A DNA stretch of 64,000 bases, from the NCBI RefSeq assembly GCF_022539505.1, contig NC_061510.1:266299687-266363686 (forward strand). The letters run 5' to 3'. How positions within the stretch are numbered: the first letter of the stretch is position 1; each line of letters opens with the position of its first letter. The position numbers were made by a program, and so were the translations under genes. Shown here in pieces: positions 20,656-31,126 of the stretch. Origin of the DNA: Lolium rigidum. Lineage: Eukaryota; Streptophyta; Magnoliopsida; Poales; Poaceae. The notes beneath the pieces are model-generated. The model saw only the letters and a program-made list of their open reading frames with translations, was not told the DNA's origin and made no database searches.

Positions 20656-20937
20656 ATCCAATTTTTCGTGCATCAAGATGTAATTTTTACTTTTTTCTAC
20701 ATCATATGCTGCAATATTTACATCTCAATTAGATCCTAAACTATCTTGTATCCAATTTTTCGTGCATCAAGATGTAATTTTTACTTTTTTCTACATCATA
20801 TGCTGCAATATTTACATCTCAATTAGATCCTAAACTATCTTGTATCCAATTTTTCGTGCATCAAAATGTAATTTTTACTTTTTTCTACATCATATGCTGC
20901 AATATTTACATCTCAATTAGATCCTAAACTATCTTGT
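20656..20937. repeat. Three 94-bp tandem repeats
   Basis: Units start at 20656, 20750 and 20844 with the phrase ATCCAATTTTTCGTGCATCA. They are almost identical (one A/G difference seen in the third). The flank 20500-20640 has related short GATGTA and TACATC phrases. Confidence 0.93.
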
Positions 20938-21478
20938 ATCTGTTGTTTTTATGAGGGATGTACTTTTTTTGAAACTGGATCAAGTTTGCCCACGCAGCGA
21001 AAGACAGCAAAGAAGAAATTCATAGTTAATCGGTAGCGACAAAAAAATTCATCTCGCGGATGATTTTTACTCCTTACTTTTTAAAAATCATTTTAGTATA
21101 AAATATTATTTTACACATGCGGATGGAGAAGGTGTGGACTGTAGACATGTGCACGTGCTTCTTTGAGTCCATCGCCGGTGTGAAACGGGCCGAGACCTGG
21201 GGGACCGGAGAGGTAATTGCTGGCCCGGTTTTTTAATGCGCAAGCAAGGTGGTTTTTCTCACACTCCACGCGGAACGGAAGTTTCTATTTTTGGAACATG
21301 TGGGGACCTGTTTCATGTGACTTTCTATTTTTGGGAGGGGCACCCTCTAAGACTAACCGGTAACCGAGCACTGTGTAGCCACGTCCTAAAAGGAGAGGTA
21401 GTTTTGGTTTGGTTGCCTCAAGCACCAACGTGAGAATTTAAAAGGAAAGGAAAGAGTTTTGTTCTGGTTCAAGTTCCA
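20938..21478. other. Unassigned DNA in the G1 leader
   Basis: No gene seen. It is not present in the G2 leader and probably belongs with the 19800-20937 insert; clear terminal repeats could not be found. Confidence 0.4.
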
Positions 21479-21573
21479 AGGGAAAAAAGTGAGAGAAAAA
21501 AAAAGAGAAAAAAAAAGTGAAAAGAAAAGAAAAAAAAAGAGAGAGAGAAAAAAAGATAGAAAAAGAGGAGGGT
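21479..21573. repeat. Purine-rich low-complexity tract
   Basis: Almost uninterrupted A and G for about 95 bp (runs of A with GAGAGA). Confidence 0.9.
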
Positions 21574-21813
21574 AAAAGAACAGTACCGGTCAGTGCGTTG
21601 GAACTCAATCGGTACTTGTAGTTCGAGCTGGTTGATCGAGTTGGCGAGACTATCACATTTATTCTCATACAGACTGCTTTTGTGTCGCTGCTGCCGACCA
21701 CCTTCTGTTTATTTTCTGTGCCGCCATCCATCTCCTCGGACAGGCTCGTGGAGGGTTGCCTCGCGTCAGTTTGCTGTCTCCTCTGTAAAGTTTTCTCAAT
21801 ATCCGATATCTTG

Positions 21814-22745
21814 TGATAGGGCAAAGGTGGCCGATCTTTCGATGAGAGTATGATAGCGTCGATTTGTTGGTGGAGTTCGTGCTTGACGATCCGACTACAC
21901 GTGCAAAGCTCGTGCGCCAATGCAATCGCTAGGACAATCTCCAGGAGTTACTGATCTTGCGGATGCACGATCAGCACTGACCAGCGAGGGTCTTAATTCC
22001 TACCCGAAATCGAGAACAAGTAAGAACTAATGATGCAATCGGAATATTGCGGATGAAAGATGAAAGCTTTATTGAATAAGGTGGGATTCCGAATAGTCGG
22101 TCTTGTTCGGGCGTTGGCCTCAAAAGAAGTACACGAGAGTTGCAGCAATGGCTAACTTTTAGTCTAATCAAAATCCGAGTCTAAACGTGACGGCTATGGG
22201 GGTATTTAAAGGAGGAAAAGGTGGGGTTTCGGCCAGCCATACATGTGGTGGCCGAACCAAACCCTAGAAGGCGTTTCCCCCTTCAATACGGACTCTAAAA
22301 AGTGGCTGACTTAATTCCTGCGAAAATGACATGGGCCTGGCCCAAAACTAAAGGTGACGCAACACCATATTAGGCTATGGACGAAATTATGAAGTGGAGA
22401 ACTCTATATTTCGTCCATGTCTTCATCTCTTCTTATGGTGGCTTCAAAGTCCTGAAATCTCCACTTGTGGCATCATCTTCAATCCTCAAGTGCTTGCTGC
22501 CATCTCCTCCATGTGTGATCATGCTCCAATGCTTGTCCTCCTCATCCATGCTTGGTCCATCATTCCTAAGAGTAACAAACATATCTGATTTAGGCAGCAT
22601 CATATTCTCGTGTATGTGAGGAATAGTTCCAAGAAACGAAAGTACCTGATAGTTCAGTTGTTTGGCACGAGCTCGAGTGATTGGTCCTTGTATTTGTGTG
22701 GCTGTAGGTACAGCGGTTGTATCAAGAGATGGGATGTCCTCATCA
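21814..22745 (-). mobile_element. Solo family G LTR
   Basis: A 932-bp minus-strand LTR closely related to the G2 LTR (35464-36393), with TG...CA ends and a perfect duplication TCTTG (21809-21813 and 22746-22750). No internal domain is left, so it is a solo LTR made by LTR-LTR recombination after insertion into G1. Its sense head encodes the G family tail including the stretch after GPITRARAKQLN. Confidence 0.93.
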
Positions 22746-23103
22746 TCTTGCGCGTGAATTTTATCAGTGTATTAGGCTCGCGTCTCTAGTACAATCTAGT
22801 CTAGGACCAGCACTTGACTACTTTGAACAAATTTTCAGCTTTACATTGATTACTGTGGTTATAGTTCCACATATTTTGAGCCTACCTACAGCTCCACATA
22901 TTCTACATCGTGCGGCATACGTTCGGCTGGCAATCGCTTCGGTACAATCTTCGGAGTTACTTGATACTGTTGGTTGCCGATTGCCACCTCCTGTTTGGTA
23001 AGATCTTGTAAGAGCTTTGTATTTTGCTTGACGAATTGCGCGCGATACCACCATATTTTTCTAGCTTGTAGGCATATACACTTGTGATTTTTGGGTACTA
23101 ACC
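22746..23103 (+). other. G1 leader, gag-proximal part
   Basis: Non-coding and collinear with 37290-37636 of G2 (shared phrases such as AAGAGCTTTGTATTTTGCTT and CACCATATT). The TCTTG at its start is the solo LTR target duplication. Confidence 0.7.
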
Positions 23104-24707
23104 ATGCCAGGAATTGAGGACCAATCCGCCGACCCGAAGACCATGATGACTACGGAGATGCATGTGCGACCATTTACAGGAGATCATGATCGGGTTATTT
23201 CTTTACCAGTTTATGAGGGTAGATATAATACTGATGCTTATTTTTGATTGGGAGTTTGAAGTTGATAATATTTTTGGATCCCATGATTTTACTCGAACAT
23301 GAGAAAGTAAGAACTGCTGCTAGAGTTTTTACGGGTTTTGCTTCCATTTGGTGGGATATGACTTACAAAGAAACTGTTGATAAGAAACCTACTACTTGGG
23401 GAGATTTAAAATCTGCTTTGCGACATAGATTTGTGCCTCTTTCTCATCAACGTGAAATGATCCGCAAACTTAAAAGGTTAGAACAAGGTAGTAACACCGT
23501 GCATGTTTACTATCAGGAATTTAAATTTTACATGTACCGTTGTGATATAAAGGAATTTGAGGAAAGTACTAGAAACATGTTTTTCAATGGCTTAAACCCT
23601 GATATTAAGGTTATGTTTAAGTATATTCCTCGTTCTACTATTGGTATATATGTTCGCGCTTGTGCTTTTGAGAAACACATACAGGAAAACACGGTGGACC
23701 ATTTCAACTCCTTCAAGTCATGCACATTAGCACCGGTTGTTTCTTCCAACGTTCCACGCATGAATATTGTAGTACGAGTCGTCCAGCCACAGACTTGTGA
23801 CACGTCGCTGCGAACATCTTCTACGTTGGAGTCACAAGGTAAAAATGAAGGTACTGATTTTATCTCTCCACATGAGATTGATGAATGCAATGTTGATATT
23901 AATATACCATGTGTTGAGTTCGCTGATGATTTGGCCACACCGCTTATATTAGAGGATCATACTACTGATTTGCAAGTACCATGTGATCATACCAGTAAAA
24001 TTATCATTGATATGACTAGCAATCTTTTGGTTGAATCTAGTTTTGAGAGACCTACAGATTTGTGTGTACCATGTGCTGTTTTTCGTTCCTCTATTGATAT
24101 GAGTGTACAAACTGAAATTCTTGCTCCTGATAATGCACCTTGTGATTTGAAAGATGACTCTAGTATGGATCATATAAAACTGGTTATGAACAATGAAGTG
24201 TTGGCTAAGATTTCTCATGCTAATTCTTTGTTTTCTGTTGTGATGGATCCACCTATATCTTTGTCACATGCTAGACACAAAATTGATGAACTTTCTTGTT
24301 TAAAGAGTGTCTACGCCCCCGATGTTACTTTTCATTTGGTTGGGGAGTATGTCAGCACCAATGTTTTTATGGTACATAGGATTTGCATCATGTGTGAAGA
24401 TTCTTATAGTTCCAATAAAACTGAATTTGTGTATATGCTTTCTCATTTTGATATGACCTCCAATGTTGGTATTCATTCTATGCCAAATAACTTGCTGAAA
24501 AATTGTTTAATTCAACATGATGTGGCTAGTAAATTTGAGACCTTACGTTTTGGGTTACCAACTTTGGGATGGTTTAATGATGAGCATTATAATTTGAAAG
24601 GAGTTAATATGTGCTTCACTTATATCTGCAAACTGAGTTGTGATGAATGTTTAATGGGGAATAATGATCTTCTAAGCTACTACAATACTGCAATATGTAC
24701 AAATTAA
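23104..24707 (+). pseudogene. G1 gag with unusual C-terminal extension
   Basis: Capsid-type gag. ATG 23104-23106 (MPGIEDQSADPK) is supported by alignment with the G2 start. The frame breaks at TGA 23245-23247 and again near 23285; the long frame from there carries the Retrotrans_gag-like core FASIWWD, LKSALRHRFVP, YYQEFK and MFFNGLNPDI (about 23335-23620). After about residue 155 comes a 330-residue extension without zinc knuckle or pol motifs, repeating C-VPC or I-PC-type phrases (IPCVEF, VPCDHT, VPCAVF, APCDL) and ending near NNDLLSYYN. G2 instead has a zinc knuckle and protease here. The extension is not recognised. Confidence 0.8.
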
Positions 24708-25186
24708 GTGGGCGACATGACAGAGCTGTTAAAACGGATGACATATACATATACCATGCATATACCTTGTCTCTTTTGTTAGCATGTTTACAGAATAAAC
24801 ATCGCCGAGGACGGCTTTTCTTTCAAGAAAGGGAGGATGATGAGGACATCTCAACCTTCGATTTGAAGGCATATCTTGGTGAAAAAGATGAGACTACGTC
24901 GAGGACGACTTCAATTCAAGTAGGGGAGGATGATGAGGACATCTCTATGATAGATACAACCAATACTCCTACAACCACATCTCAGGTACATTCGTTACTA
25001 GGAATCCTTCCTAATATATATGAGAATATGATGCTGCATAAATCAAATGTATTTATATTATTTAGGAATGGATCTAGTATGGACGCCAAGCATTGGATTA
25101 GGAACTTGCATCGAGATGGCAGCAGACCTGCAAGGATTCAGGATGGCGTTGCAAGCGGGGATTTCAGAACATTGAAGCGGCCATAG
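24695..25186 (+). CDS. G1 terminal ORF crossing the polypurine tract into the 3' LTR
   Basis: Overlaps the end of the previous frame by 13 bp in another frame, so it was probably one polyprotein before a frameshift. It shares IYIYHAYT with the IYHAHT of families A and B, then has EDDEDIS, S-R-T-T-x-x-Q-x-G-E-D-D over the polypurine tract, and about 85 codons inside the LTR ending GDFRTLKRP. It is the equivalent of the LTR-encoded tail in G2 (DEDIPSIDTT ... SGDFRTLKPP). Confidence 0.65.
   Translation: MYKLSGRHDRAVKTDDIYIYHAYTLSLLLACLQNKHRRGRLFFQEREDDEDISTFDLKAYLGEKDETTSRTTSIQVGEDDEDISMIDTTNTPTTTSQVHSLLGILPNIYENMMLHKSNVFILFRNGSSMDAKHWIRNLHRDGSRPARIQDGVASGDFRTLKRP
24918..24930 (+). promoter_or_regulatory. 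G1 polypurine tract
   Basis: AAGTAGGGGAGGA directly before the 3' LTR; also coding. Confidence 0.85.
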
Positions 25187-25804
25187 TGAAGTAACGATGC
25201 TTGGATGAATTATACAAGTTACTTCATCATAAAATTCGTCCAAAGAGTTATTTTTGGTGCTGGGTCACCTTATTTAATGGGCCAGGCCCATATATTTTCG
25301 GATTAGGTATTTTAGGGGATTTTAAGAGGCCATATAAGTGGAGGAAGGCCCATTTAGGGGTGTTTTTGGCCAACCCTAGCTGGTTGGACGAAAATCCCTT
25401 CACTTTCCCCATATATATCCCTCTGTAGCCGTTATTAGAACTTGGATTTTGATTAGATTAAAAGTTAGCCAATTGTTGCAACTACACGTACTTCTTTTGA
25501 GGCCAACGCCCAGAACAAGACCGACTATTCGGAATCCCACCATTATCAATCAAGCTTTCATCTCTATTCGCAATATTCTGATTGCATCTTTAGTTCTTAC
25601 TTGTTCTCGATTTCAGGTAGGAATTAAGACCCTCGCTGGTCAGGCTGATCGTGCATCCGTAAGATCAGTAACTCCCGGAGATTGTCCTAGCGATTGCATT
25701 GGCGCACGAGCTTTGCAGGTGTAGTCGGATCATCAAGCACGAACTCCACCAAAAAATCGAATGATCCTCGTCTCATCGAAAGATCGGCCACCTTTGCCCT
25801 ATCA
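24931..25804 (+). repeat. G1 3' LTR
   Basis: 874 bp, pair of 18174-19046, with ATATATAT at 25411-25418. Followed by CTTGT and then the rest of the H leader. Confidence 0.93.
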
Positions 25805-25809
25805 CTTGT

Positions 25810-27250
25810 GCAATGCTTCGCAACGCTCGGAAAGCCACTCTCAATGGGATAGGTACACAAAGAAAGAAACGGGGCTACAAGGGGTGAGGGGTGCAAGTTA
25901 TACCTAGATGAAAAGGTTAGGCGGTGTCAAGCACACAAACTTGCGATGACGAAGGGGTGTCGATGATGGTGGCGAAGTTGCGCCGGAATCCGGGGTGCCA
26001 ACGGTGTCGTCGCGGTGTTGACGTAGGCGCGGAAGCGGAATAGACAACCGATACACTCCAAATCGGAAACCGAGCAAATTAAGTCAATGCCCGAAAAGTT
26101 GGGTCAAAACGAGCGGTCGAAAGTTGGGCTCAAAAAAATTCGGAAAAGGTGTCAAAATTAGAGTCACGATATTGTGAGATGGCTGTTAAAGTTTGGGATC
26201 AAACGGGCTCCGAAAAGTTGTCAAAATTTGGGGCAAAAAATGGAGTCAAAATTGGACGAAACTAGGTCAAATCGGTCCAGAACTCAAACCGGATTCCTGG
26301 CCGGGGCATCCGGCGTGCCGCCCGGTTTGGCTCCGGTCCGAGGAATTTTCCCGGATGCCGCCCGGTTTGGCTCCGTTCCGAGGAATGTTGTGCGCGAATT
26401 GGGAATTGGAAATCGAGTGCTGGTGATGCGGCCGAGCGGGGCCAGGGAAAAAAAACGGGCGGAAGGAGCAGCAAGGTGGCGGGCGGCCTGGTTGAGGGTC
26501 GCGCGAGTGGAGGCGAACTTGCGGCAGCGGCTGTACGGAGCGGGCTGCGGGGTCGCGCGGGCGTGGACAGAGCGGCGGTGGTGATGCGCGCGTGGCTGCA
26601 GCTGGTCAAGGCGCGCGCGTGGAGGCCTGCTGGTGGCGGCGGCTGATGGGCAAGGCGGGCGAGCTTGCTGCGCGCGGCCTGGGATTTTGCGGCGGGCGAC
26701 GGGCGGTGTTGCGGAGCTCTGCGCGCGGGGAAGGTCAACGGGAGTTGGCCGTGGGGTAGAGCAGGAGTGGCGGAGTAGCTGGCGGCAAGGATGTAGGCGC
26801 GCAGCTGCGCTGGGAGTTGGCCGGGCGGCGCTGCTGGTGTTGCCGGCCAGGGGCGGGAGCTGGTTCTGGAGATGGCCGGCGCGTGGAGGTTGGGAGGATG
26901 GAGCGGAGCGGATGGTCGCAGCCTGGTGGCGGCAGGGTGGGCCAGGGGCGGGGTCAGTTGGCCGGGGCGTTGACCCGATTGGAAGCTGTTCGTGGTTGCA
27001 AGAACAGCACGAGATGAACAGAGCGAAAATGGACACGAAAATCCTTCGATTTCAGGAGAAATACATGGAATTGGACAATGAAATTTTGAGGAAGTGTAGA
27101 TCAACCACAATAACACCAGATCTGTGGATCAAAACCACAAAAACCGCAACAAATCCGGAGATCAATTTTCGAGCTATTTTTTGGGGCAAAATTTTTGAGA
27201 ATTTTTTTTGGGCGAAATTGGTGAAATTGGAGGGTCAAATTCGTGGCAAA
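25810..27250 (-). other. H 5' leader, LTR-proximal part
   Basis: Non-coding; collinear with 14909-16242 of B1 but clearly more diverged. The CCGG-rich cluster is reduced (about 26275-26385) and the GC-rich block at 26390-26980 carries only shadow ORFs. Confidence 0.75.
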
Positions 27251-27267
27251 CCTTTGCTCTGCTAACA
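27251..27267 (-). promoter_or_regulatory. H primer binding site, altered
   Basis: Sense TGTTAGCAGAGCAAAGG where B1 has TGGTATCAGAGCAAAGG. The tRNA-pairing core is disturbed, which agrees with H being dead. Confidence 0.7.
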
Positions 27268-27269
27268 TA

Positions 27270-28132
27270 TAATGTGGCCTAAGGCCACGTGGGTTGCCTG
27301 ATCTCAGGAATTGACCAAGAACAAGAGGGGGTGAGGGATGAACACGAAGAACACGACGAAGAACACGGCGAACGCACGCAACACAACCCGATACAATTCC
27401 GATTTACTCCCGATAGCCCGAACCACTATCACGATAGAATCCCTCAAGGAGAGACACGAGGTAGAATCCCCGAGAGAAAGACAGATATACGATCTATGGA
27501 GTCACACGTGTGAGAGACCGCGGTAGAATCACAAGTGCGAAAGATAAATCATATAAGGAGTGCCTTGATACAACTCATAGATTTGTGTCTAAGAGAGGAG
27601 GGGTTTCCCTAATCCCAAAGGGATGGTGGAGGCATAAGCCAAATTCTCACTCAAGTTATGTCTAACCTAATGAAGGTGGAGGTGGGAGCCTATATATAGG
27701 GAGCCACCAAAGGAGGGGTAGTTTAGGCATACAAAGGGATAAAGGGTTCAGATTTGATGCTCTTTGCGGTGGGGCGTCGGGGGCCGGCACGGGTAGGGCG
27801 ATAGGGCCGGCGCAGGTAGGGCGGCGGTGCCGTCGTCCTCGAGGCGTAGTGGCGGTGCGGCGGTGCCGGTTTTCTCGGCGCGTCTCCTTATCCTCGACGT
27901 TCTCTTCCATGCTTCCGCGACCTCGGCCTTGAGTCCTCGAGCCTCCATGGTGTCGTCCACTTCCTCCGTACTTGGTGATGTGTTCCTGTCATGGTCATAT
28001 GAAGGAGGATGAAGTAGCATACCATTCATGAGAGACAATTGTAGGCACGCATAAAGGAGAAAATTCACCTTTGCGTGACGTGTCGGCGTTGACGCTCATG
28101 ATGCGGTGGAGACCGAAGGTCGCCCCGTATCA
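27270..28132 (-). repeat. H 5' LTR
   Basis: 863-bp family B LTR with TATATATA at 27691-27698. More diverged from the two B1 LTRs than those are from each other. The sense end reads TTA rather than TCA at 27270-27272. Confidence 0.9.
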
Positions 28133-28928
28133 CCATGTGGATTAAGTCGAGACTTAGCTTTTTGACATGTAGTGCAGCGTGCCACAAATCTCTCAACATC
28201 TCGACGCATACGTGGCCAAAAGAAGTGTGCAGCAAGTACATCCTTCGTCTTCTTGACACCAAAGTGTCCCATCAATCCTCCTCCATGCGCCTCCTGCAAC
28301 AACAAAAGACGAACGGAACTATCTGGGATGCATAGCTTGTTAGCACGGAACACAAAATCCATCATTGAGGACGAATTTGTTCCATGTTCTACCATCTCTA
28401 CAATTCAGCAACACATCTTTAAAATCAGCATCATGCAAGTATTGTTCCTTTATAGTTTCTAATCCAAAAATCTTGAAGTCAAGTTGAGATAGCATAGTAT
28501 AACGGCGCGACAAAGCATCAGCAATAACATTATCTTTACCCTTTTTGTGTTTTATAACATAAGGAAAAAACTCAATAAATTCAACCCACTTTGCATGGCG
28601 ACGATTCAACTTAGCTTGACTACGAATATGCTTCAAAGATTCATGATCGGAATGTATAACAAATTCTTTAGGCCATAAATAATGTTGCCAAGTTTCTAAT
28701 GTCCGAACCAGCGCATATAATTCTTTATCATAAGTAGAATAGTTCAGACTAGGCCCACTCAATTTCTCACAAAAATATGCAACAGGTTTGCCCCCATGTA
28801 ATAACACACCTCCCAAACCAATTCCACTAGCATCACATTCAAGCTCAAAAGTCTTATTGAAATCAGGAAGTTGGAGTAATGGAGCATGTGTTAACTTATC
28901 TTTCAGTAGTATGAAGGCTTCTTGTTGG
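28133..28928 (-). pseudogene. P: gypsy pol fragment (RNase H and integrase zinc finger)
   Basis: Minus-strand remnant between S1 and H. Order in sense: end of the RT/RNase H connection ([18 protein letters not shown]), RNase H with [43 protein letters not shown] and IADALSRR, then after a one- or two-base frameshift near 28365 the integrase HHCC region with H-x-GGLMGHFG, FFWPRMRRDV and CTTCQKAKS. The DDE integrase core would lie left of H. Style matches the RT of G2, so P may be an older relative of the autonomous G family. Both ends are cut by insertions. Confidence 0.88.
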
Positions 28929-29593
28929 TGATACGTCTCCAACGTATCTATAATTTCTTATGTTCCATGCTAGTTTTATGACAATACCTACATGTTTTGT
29001 TCATACTTTATAATGTTTTTATGCATTTTCCGGGACTAACCTAATAACAAGATGCCGCAATTGCGGTTCCTCGTTTTCTGCTGTTTTTGATTTCAGAAAA
29101 GTTAGTTTACGAATATTCTCGGAATTGTACGAAACAAAAGCCCACGGTCCTATTTTCCACGGAGTCTTCCAGAACACCGAAGAGGAGACGAAGAGGAGCC
29201 ATGAGGCGACCACACCATAGGGGGGCGCGGCCCCACCTCCTGGCGCGCCGCCCTATGGGGTGGGCCCCTTGGGCGCCCCCAGACGCTGCCCCTTCGCCTA
29301 TTTATTCCTTCCGTCGCGAAAACCCAAGTACCGAGAGCCACGATACGAGAAAAGTTCCAGAGACGCCGCCGCCGTCAACCCTACCTCGGGGGGTTCAGAA
29401 GATCGCCTCCGGCACCCTACCGGAGAGGGGAATCATCACCGGAGGGCTCTACATCACCATGCCCGCCTCCGGACCGATGCGTGAGTAGTTCATCCTTGGA
29501 CTACGGGTCCATAGCAGTAGCTAGATGGTTGTCTTCTCCTCTTGTGCTATCATGTTTAGATCTTGTGAGCTGCCTATCATGATCAAGATCATC
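28929..29593 (+). mobile_element. S1: 5' part of a Sabrina-like LTR
   Basis: TGATACGTCTCC head in plus orientation; alignable to the sense LTR of S2 from its start through the GATCAAGATCATC phrase, about 665 bp. It is cut there by A0. It is more diverged than S2 and is older. GTTGG (28924-28928) would be the left target duplication half. Confidence 0.82.
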
Positions 29594-29839
29594 TGATGTA
29601 GCCCCGCTCACCGAAGACACTACACCAAGACCGATAAGTCCCCCAAGTGGACCGATGACACGGGCTCGAGTCAAAGGGCTACATGATAAGGTGAACTCGC
29701 TCCTCACTACCCTCGATCTCGGTACCCCATTGGATGGATTGCTACCTCATGCCGACACGCTTTGTGTTATTAGGTACAAGGTGCATCAAGACCCCGGAGA
29801 GGAGGACACACCATGGTCAAGAGAAGGAGAGGAGCAGCT
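29594..29839 (+). mobile_element. A0: head of a diverged family A-like LTR
   Basis: 246 bp beginning TGATGTAGCCCCGCTC, cut by A2. In frame it encodes the polyprotein tail SPPSGPMTRARVKGL followed by DKVNSLL, LDGLLPHAD and VIRY. The equivalent region of A1 is degenerate (SGPSTLNHAARDKVNSFL), so A0 keeps the more canonical gypsy TRARxK tail. TCATC (29589-29593) would be its left target duplication half. Confidence 0.75.
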
Positions 29840-30820
29840 TGATGCGGGGTGGCTTTGGGACACCTCCGCCTCAAGTCCTCATCGTAGGCCAAGAAGTCCC
29901 CCAAGTGGACCAACAACACAAACCCCCGCCATATATGTCAAGGTGAACCCTATCCTCTCTATGGTCGACCTCAACACCAACTTGAATGGTATGCTACCTC
30001 ATGCCTATCATCATGGTGTCTATAGGTACCGACGTCGACAAGGACCAAGAGAGAAGGAACTCCCATGGTGCAAGGAAGAGAGAAGAAGAACAAGGAAAGA
30101 AGAGAAGAAGGAAGAGGAAGAAGAGGCAAGAGGAGGAGGCCAGCCGGCCCCAGGGCCGGTCAACCGGGCCCCAGGCCGGCCCACCCGGCCCCCAGGGCCG
30201 GTCTGACCGGCCTCCCGACCGGCCTGGCCAGTTTAAACCGTATTCTCGACCTGTGCCAACCGAAAGCAGTCCCGGGGCTCCGAGGGCTCCGCCCGGTCAC
30301 CGTCCGGCCCAGAATCCGGTTTCGACCGGATGGCCCGGTCCCAGACCCGGTCCAACCGGCCCTGTGACCGGATTTCACGGGTTTGACCCCACCAACTTGT
30401 ACCTGTTCGACCCGAGTTGCCTTGTACCTCTATATAAGCACCTAGGTCGCCCCCTTTACTTTTTAGACAAGATTTAGGCTTAAACATGAATTTGAGCTTT
30501 GTCTCCCTAGGGTTTCATCCTCTTTGTATCAAGGCAACCCTTGTTGGATGATTGGATTTGGTGTGTGAGATTCTAGTGCTACCCACTCTCTCTCCCACTC
30601 CTAGATTCATCTCCCTCACGGAATCTCTCACCTCGGAATTCTACCGCGCGTCTCTTCCGGGTTGATTCTATTGGCGTGGTCCATCGAGCCACGATGGTAA
30701 GTATCGATTGTATCGGGTTGTGTTGCGTGTGTTCTTCGTGTTCTTCACCTTCTTCCTCTTTTCCCCTTTTGGATTTCTGGTCAATCGCGAGATCGGGCCA
30801 CAAACGGGGTCTTAGACCTC
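29840..30820 (+). repeat. A2 5' LTR, 3' terminus eroded
   Basis: Starts TGATGCGGGGTGG, ends GGTCTTAGACCTC and passes straight into the primer site. Compared with A1, the final ATCA and the two spacer bases are missing. It includes AGAAGAAG-rich DNA at about 30065-30135, the CCGG-rich cluster and TATATAAG at about 30431-30438. Confidence 0.85.
30143..30385. repeat. CCGG-rich motif cluster in the A2 LTR
   Basis: Same type as in A1 but longer (about 240 bp) with a different arrangement of CCGGTC, GACCGG and CCGGCC phrases. Confidence 0.78.
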
Positions 30821-30834
30821 TGGTATCAGCAGCT
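30821..30834 (+). promoter_or_regulatory. A2 primer binding site
   Basis: TGGTATCAGCAGCT, the same family A variant as in A1. Confidence 0.8.
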
Positions 30835-31126
30835 CTTGGTTACCGCGAATTTGACCCCCCACCCACCCAATTTCGTCTCTAGAAAAATTTTCAAAAAAAA
30901 TCCCCAAAAAATAGCCCTAAATTGCCTTTGGATGGATATGCGATTTTGTTGCGTTTTGAGTGGTTTTGGTACATGGATTCGGTGTTATTGTGCTTGATCT
31001 ACTATTTCCCCCACTTTCTAGCCCCCAATTCCATCGTTTTCCTTCGATTTGGGTCGATTTGGACGGTTTGGCTCAAGAACAGGAAAGAGAAAACGCGCCA
31101 GCCGGTTGAGCACCGGTTGACCAGGT

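Larger units (their letters stand above)
18174..25804 (+). mobile_element. G1: complete family G gypsy-type element, gag only
   Basis: LTRs of 873 bp (18174-19046) and 874 bp (24931-25804), target duplication CTTGT (18169-18173 and 25805-25809), primer site at 19049 and polypurine tract at 24918-24930 show a plus-strand insertion into the H leader. It has a decayed gag and a second ORF, but no protease, reverse transcriptase or integrase. The leader is about 4 kb, against 1.2 kb in G2, because it contains a solo LTR and about 1.6-1.9 kb of unrelated DNA. Confidence 0.93.
9491..28132 (-). mobile_element. H: family B LTR retrotransposon split by B1 and G1
   Basis: Pieces of one minus-strand family B element are 9491-11086, 17121-18173 and 25810-28132. 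Removing B1 (TSD TATCA) and G1 (TSD CTTGT) joins these into one sequence collinear with B1. The 5' LTR is 27270-28132; the 3' part is cut by Z and should lie left of the window. H is inserted in pol fragment P; CCATG (28133-28137) would be one target duplication half. H is dead: its ORF has a nonsense codon, its primer site is altered and it is interrupted at least three times. Confidence 0.88.
29840..31126 (+). mobile_element. A2: family A element, 5' LTR and start of leader
   Basis: LTR 29840-30820, primer site 30821-30834, then about 290 bp of leader interrupted by B2. The leader start (GAATTTGACCCCCCACCC) matches the A1 leader next to its primer site. CAGCT (29835-29839) would be the left target duplication half. 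The rest should lie right of the window. Confidence 0.85.

Noticed and set aside
19800..21430. A defined DNA transposon (MULE, CACTA or Helitron)
   Set aside because: No convincing terminal inverted repeats, CACTA ends, Helitron hairpin or matching target duplication could be found by eye.
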